Shown: piece after piece, positions 1 to 11,021 of the stretch
Numbering within the stretch: the first letter of the stretch is position 1
How the letters are laid out: each line of letters starts with the position of its first letter
Source: Synura sp. LO234KE
Lineage: Eukaryota > Sar > Synurophyceae > Synurales > Mallomonadaceae
Length of the DNA stretch: 11,021 bases
Reading direction: 5' to 3'
Assembly: GCA_015143735.1 (NCBI GenBank)
Contig: VKHC01000564.1
Coordinates: 1 to 11,021 of the forward strand
Notes under the pieces: generated by a model
Databases searched by the model: none
What the model was told of the DNA's origin: nothing
Seen by the model: only the letters and a program-made list of their open reading frames with translations
Translations under genes and position numbers: made by a program

Positions 1-1
1 G

Positions 2-7643
<7,642 letters not shown>

Positions 7644-8300
7644 TTGCAAACCAATAACAGTTCCCCAATGTTTGTTTTGTTTCATCCCTTATCTACACTT
7701 GTTTATTGTTCGCTTACAGGTAAAGTAGAAGGGCGGAAAAAATTCTGCCTTCGCGTATATTTAACAATATTTATACACTTCAAAAGTATTATATTTCTTT
7801 CCGAATAGTATCTTACTTACATATAAATTTGAATTTCCCCTAATGCCAGCAGCAATATGAGTGGCCGAAAGTCAAGCAGCAATTTATTACGAAGAGAATG
7901 GGATGAAATACGCGCCTGACCCCAGGGTCAAAAATATCACCATTATTAGACTCCGTAAATAACGATCATCCCGGACGTACCTGAGGAAAGGCGAGCCCCG
8001 TGACCGAGTAGGGGCAGGGGGAAGAGGCTGCACTCCCGAGGGCAAGGGAAATTCCTCTCCTGGGGGGTGGGGTAGTACGGGGTAGAACGCAACATCCCTA
8101 ACCAAGTGGAAAGGGATGAAAGATGTGGCGCTTCCCGCGGCATACTGTACCACTGCGTAGCGCAAGAAAAATTTATGCCACGGAAGTGAGCGCAAGTTGT
8201 ACTGGTGGCGAGTAGATGCTGTTCATTCTACTGCATTCACAACCGTGCTGCAGTAGCGGTACGCACCGACTACAATTGTACGACCGAAAGTCCCCGCTAA
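7644..8300. other. Gene-free stretch downstream of the kinase gene
   Basis: The first part is AT-rich (to about 7860) and must include the 3' UTR and transcript end of the kinase gene, but I see no clear polyadenylation signal to mark. From about 7960 to 8200 the sequence turns GC-rich with runs of G, and contains a minus-strand open frame (7887-8195) that is Pro-rich and matches no family I recognise; I do not call it a gene. A perfect 14-bp palindrome, TGACCCCAGGGTCA, lies at 7917-7930. The stretch could include the left end of the retroelement that follows, but I could not identify paired terminal repeats. Confidence 0.5.
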
Positions 8301-8438
8301 ATCGCAGTTAGAAGGCAGACCAAACATTGGAATCATACTGTTAAAATATTCTACGCACTATGCCTAGCCCCACCACAGACACGTCCAAATCCTTTCGTCA
8401 AATTAATACAAATTAAAACTCCAATACAAAATCATCAA

Positions 8439-8618
8439 ATGATGAATCTGATGAAAAAAAAGCCATGGAAACACACGCAAGACTTGACAAAAGAAATCAA
8501 TTACAAGAAGATAAAATGTTCCTTCTGTGGCAAAATTCGTCATTTATTCTCCTCTCAATGTTACCATAATCCAGACAGCAAAGCAAACAAATCTAAAACA
8601 AACACTATCGCTACCTAG
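8439..8618 (+). pseudogene. Gag-like remnant with a CCHC zinc knuckle
   Basis: The frame is open from 8301 to the TAG at 8616-8618, with the first in-frame ATG at 8439 (59 codons). A Lys-rich stretch is followed by a zinc-knuckle motif, KCSFCGKIRHLFSSQC, with Cys at 8517 and 8526, His at 8541 and Cys at 8559. The spacing is CX2CX4HX5C, one residue longer than the canonical CX2CX4HX4C of Gag and of some ORF1 proteins. The residues after it (YHNPDSK) resemble those after the knuckle in Ty1/copia Gag. Such knuckles bind nucleic acid. No protease, integrase or reverse transcriptase frame follows intact, so this is a retroelement fragment. The exact superfamily is uncertain. Confidence 0.5.
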
Positions 8619-9300
8619 CAGTCACATCATTCCCGACGGGATCAAACTCCACATCAAAGCTATAATTGCCGCATAAGCCCCTTGCGATCTAGCTGCCTGC
8701 ATAGCTAAATGCGCGAATTATCAACAGTCCGATCTCCACCTCGCACGAACACACTGCGCAACTTAAGCAGATCAACATCACCCCCCTCTCGCCAGGCCTC
8801 CAACAGCAACAGAAATGATACAGAACCGATGAGATCTATCTCTGGTTCAACCAATCCGATCTCAGCGAGATAAGCATTGCTCAACGTAGGGACCTCTATT
8901 CCCAACAGCTCTTCCGACTTCCAATCAGCAATCCTTACTACAGCGCAAGGGAAAACTTGCGACTAAATCTACTCACCGCGGGAATTTGAGCTTTCACGCT
9001 AGAACATCAACAGCAACGGGACCTCAGACCTAACCCAAGTGCTCCCTAACATCACAAAACCATCTCACTCCCAATGCTGATTTAGTCATCTCTCCATCCA
9101 TTCCAAAGGACACGGTCATCGAATCTTTCTCGGCTATGGGAGCTCGGCTCAGCTTAACCTCATCTCAGATGCACTCCTTTCAACGGACACAGTGGCGGCT
9201 ATTAACGTTGTCTGCACTGACTTCAGTCGTCATTTTGTTCGTAGAATCGATGGCATCTGAGAGACGAGGAAACAAGCCAAATATTTGGAAGCGGCAGCAA
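8619..9300. other. Decayed retroelement-like stretch without an intact gene
   Basis: No long frame survives. A 48-codon or longer plus frame ends at the TGA 9258-9260 and encodes LISDALLSTDTVAAINVVC, which faintly resembles the strand pattern of a copia protease region; this is too weak to name. A different frame then starts (TRKQAKYLEAAAKLLSADL, about 9261-9320) and leads toward the RNase H region. The position between a Gag-type knuckle and an RNase H suggests eroded polyprotein sequence, but sequence similarity alone would not show it. Confidence 0.35.
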
Positions 9301-9326
9301 AATTATTGTCCGCGGACCTAGTCCTC

Positions 9327-9344
9327 ACGCAACACCTTCAGCGC
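9327..9344 (+). repeat. 18-bp direct repeat, copy 1 (putative target-site duplication)
   Basis: ACGCAACACCTTCAGCGC occurs here and again, identical, at 9412-9429. The two copies flank a 67-bp segment that ends in a run of A. Length, identity and the adjoining poly(A) fit a target-site duplication made by target-primed reverse transcription. Confidence 0.75.
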
Positions 9345-9411
9345 TCATATGGATGCTTATCATTATATGCCGTCATGTTTTTTTAAGCTAAGTTTTCAGT
9401 TTAAAAAAAAA
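9345..9411 (+). mobile_element. 67-bp poly(A)-tailed retroposed insertion
   Basis: This segment lies between two perfect 18-bp direct repeats and ends with a run of A (9403-9412, the last A shared with the repeat). That layout is typical of short cDNAs inserted by non-LTR retrotransposon machinery (a 5'-truncated LINE, a SINE, or a retroposed cellular RNA). Removing the insert and one repeat copy (85 bp) joins the upstream frame (LLSADLVLTQHLQR) to the downstream frame leading into the RNase H region, so it interrupted a formerly open frame. The source RNA is not recognisable; the part before the tail contains a T-run. Confidence 0.65.
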
Positions 9412-9429
9412 ACGCAACACCTTCAGCGC
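9412..9429 (+). repeat. 18-bp direct repeat, copy 2 (putative target-site duplication)
   Basis: Identical to 9327-9344 and directly after the A-run of the inserted segment, on the 3' side as expected for a plus-oriented poly(A)-tailed insertion. Confidence 0.75.
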
Positions 9430-9459
9430 AAATTCAAGCCGTATCAACCTGCAGTACCC

Positions 9460-10084
9460 ATGGGATTCTATGGCGTCCGCCTTGGCCACATGTCCCAGGT
9501 GTTTGCACTTCCTGGAAAGAGGTCCACCTCCAAACTATTGGAGTGCGGAGTGATGTCATGCGCTTCAAGACGAGGCAACAAGCAGAGGACTTTGTCAAGT
9601 TATCAATCTCGGTCAACCCCTCCTCCCCTCCCCTGTCGGAACCGTGTACACTGATGGCGATTAACTCTGCCGGCTGGGAGTGAATGTTCGGCTGCATCCT
9701 GATACTGTTGCCAACCTTTGGGGTTCGGTGGTTACAAATCGGGCGGATGCAGACATGATCGGGGCCCAGCGACCTACCGATAACACTGACGAGCTGAGTG
9801 CCTTTTACCATACACTCTAGTGGATGCTCTCCTTCAGGTCCTCAGACATTATGGTCCGTCTGAACTTAAACATCCTCGCCGACAGCGAGTCCTGTGTCCG
9901 TCTCGTTGCCGACAACCCGGTCAAAGGACGGAGCAACAAAGAGTTCATCTACCAAATTCGAAGCGAGCTGGCTTTGATGCAGCTCAAGGATAATGTTTCC
10001 ATGGGTGGGATAAAAGCCCACTCCTTCTCCGACACCCCTGACACGCTTGGAAATGCGAGCGCGGACCGACTGGCGGCCCGCGGG
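9460..10084 (+). pseudogene. Broken RNase HI with N-terminal hybrid-binding domain (retroelement or retro-copied RNase H1)
   Basis: MGFYGVRLGH (from 9460), followed in another frame by PGVCTSWKEV (from 9495) and FKTRQQAEDFV (to about 9594), is the RNA/DNA hybrid-binding domain found at the start of RNase H1. The frame change falls at about 9490. The catalytic domain follows in pieces: YTDG with the first active Asp (9653), then TDNTDELSAFYHTL with the active Glu, then a TAG at about 9820, and LADSESC, KAHSFSD and GNASADRLAARG in the last frame. The fold order matches RNase HI, which cleaves RNA in RNA/DNA hybrids, but stops and at least two frameshifts break it. Whether it was part of a retroelement polyprotein or a copied host gene is unclear; nearby Gag-like sequence favours the former. 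Confidence 0.65.
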
Positions 10085-10363
10085 TGTACTGGTTTCTCTT
10101 CCAAACAGTCGCTCCCGCCACCGTTGTCTTGCCGAGGAAGGGCTCCTCCCCACACACCACACTGATCGGGCGTCGAAAGCGTTCTCCCCTGGATCGCTCC
10201 TCCAGATCGTCGCGGGACCCCCACTCACCGAGGATGCACACCACTCAGCTGAGCAGCGTGCCGTGCAACATAGACTTGCTGGTTTTTATCGTAATCGTTC
10301 CCTCTGGCCGCCGACCCCACCGCTTCCGGCGGGGTCAGGTGACATATAGTCAGGGACTGAGTG
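10085..10363. other. Stretch without a supported gene after the RNase H remnant
   Basis: Overlapping open frames exist on both strands here, but none shows a family motif. A plus-strand frame continuing from the RNase H end is Pro/Ser-rich and looks non-coding. It may be the 3' non-coding part of the retroelement. I see no terminal repeat matching sequence near 7900-8330. Confidence 0.4.
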
Positions 10364-10897
10364 TCAACTCCGAGTGCATTCACTCGGGTCTCTCCGCTCG
10401 GCCACGGGACTTGCCAGTTGGTTCATGGAGAGTATATGTAGCTTTAGTAGTTGTCGGAATAGTAGTTGGTAGCGTTCGATCCCCGCCGTGCCCTCGCGAG
10501 GGAGTGGTACTAAGCGAAGAACGCTATCTCCCGTCTCCTCAGACCAACAAACTAAGTGAGGACTGTATCCTCTAAAGTTTTTAGCCCCTTCCCAAGAGTA
10601 AGCTTGGGGATCCTTCAAATTCTGCTCATCCCAATCAAGGGTACTCTCACCACTCTTCAAGCGCATCTTCAGCATTAACTAGTCCCGCACTTACCTGTCG
10701 TAGCACTCTTGTAGGCCTTGCTCAATATCAATCTGCTCTGACAAAAGAGGTCTGTACGGCGGCTCCTCTCCTGGTATCATTCCTAAATAAGTAATAGTTG
10801 GCTCTCCCTTCTCAGTGGGCTTCATTAAAATCCTCATTGGATATCTGGTTATCGCGTTTCGTGTTCCTCCCACTATATCGTATAGGACTTCTCTTTG
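10364..10897 (-). CDS. Possible last two exons of an unrecognised gene (5' end beyond or near window edge)
   Basis: On the minus strand an exon is proposed from 10897 (after a TAG acceptor) to 10695, ending at an excellent donor, CAG|GTAAGT. The frame before the acceptor has a stop directly upstream, so an exon edge there is reasonable. An acceptor TTTAG at 10572-10573 restores the phase and opens a second exon, 10571 to the stop at 10364-10366, for about 137 residues in total. The first exon begins QREVLYDIVGGTRNAITRYP; the Gly-Gly pattern is loosely like the GGxPR motif of RHS/Crinkler-type ATPase modules, but this is weak. The second exon is Leu- and Arg-rich with no motif I recognise. Without the splice, the frames 10691-10873 and 10364-10675 stand alone. 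Confidence 0.33.
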
Positions 10898-11021
10898 CTA
10901 TTCACCAGTACACTTAGTAGTGAATTACATAGCTAATACTTAGTTGGGTAAAACATGACAAGCGCGCATAATTTCACCCAGAACCCTTATGAGCCAGGTT
11001 GGCAGATCCCTCTAGGGGTAA
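10898..11021. other. Right-edge sequence, possible intron of the minus-strand gene
   Basis: This AT-rich end has stops in the minus-strand frame that leads into the exon at 10897 and ends, read on the minus strand, in TGAATAG just before that exon. It fits an intron 3' end, but nothing else is recognisable in it. Confidence 0.25.

Noticed and set aside
7887-8195. Minus-strand open frame in the GC-rich intergenic stretch
   Set aside because: It is Pro-rich with no recognised motif, and no splice or start context supports it.
9866-10244. Several overlapping minus-strand frames opposite the RNase H remnant
   Set aside because: They are antisense shadows of a stretch whose plus-strand residues match RNase HI.

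Overview
The window is nuclear DNA of a microbial eukaryote. The evidence is one long plus-strand gene broken by about 25 short GT-AG introns (42-197 bp, many of 52-59 bp), followed by decayed retroelement sequence and the 3' part of a possible spliced minus-strand gene. The base composition is mixed. I cannot name the lineage from this sequence; a protist, alga or zoosporic fungus with short introns would fit.

Bases 2-7643 (plus) read as a single multi-exon gene whose 5' end lies outside the window. When I place introns by consensus sites, all 25 junctions keep phase and the exons sum to 5586 nt, an exact multiple of three (1861 codons plus stop). The protein has the order: about 6 membrane helices, a class III nucleotide-cyclase-like domain (C1), about 5-6 membrane helices, a second cyclase-like domain (C2), then an AGC-type Ser/Thr kinase. 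This copies the plan of animal membrane adenylyl cyclases and adds a kinase. Both cyclase domains have lost key catalytic residues, so they look like pseudocyclases. The kinase keeps its glycine loop, Lys, HRD, DFG and APE motifs. Its activation segment, between DFG and APE, holds an insert of about 262 residues that contains a receiver (REC)-like domain. I infer a membrane protein in which degenerate cyclase domains and a receiver-like module regulate a kinase. This is the candidate undescribed system.

Bases 7644-8300 hold no gene I can support; the 3' UTR must lie at the start. Bases 8301-10084 look like retroelement remains: a short reading frame with a Gag-type CCHC zinc knuckle, a frame-broken stretch, and a frameshifted RNase HI with its N-terminal hybrid-binding domain. 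Inside the latter lies a 67-bp poly(A)-tailed insertion flanked by perfect 18-bp direct repeats, a mark of target-primed retroposition. Bases 10364-10897 (minus) may be the last two exons of an unrecognised gene entering from the right edge.

All domain calls come from reading motifs by eye. No search or structure prediction was run.
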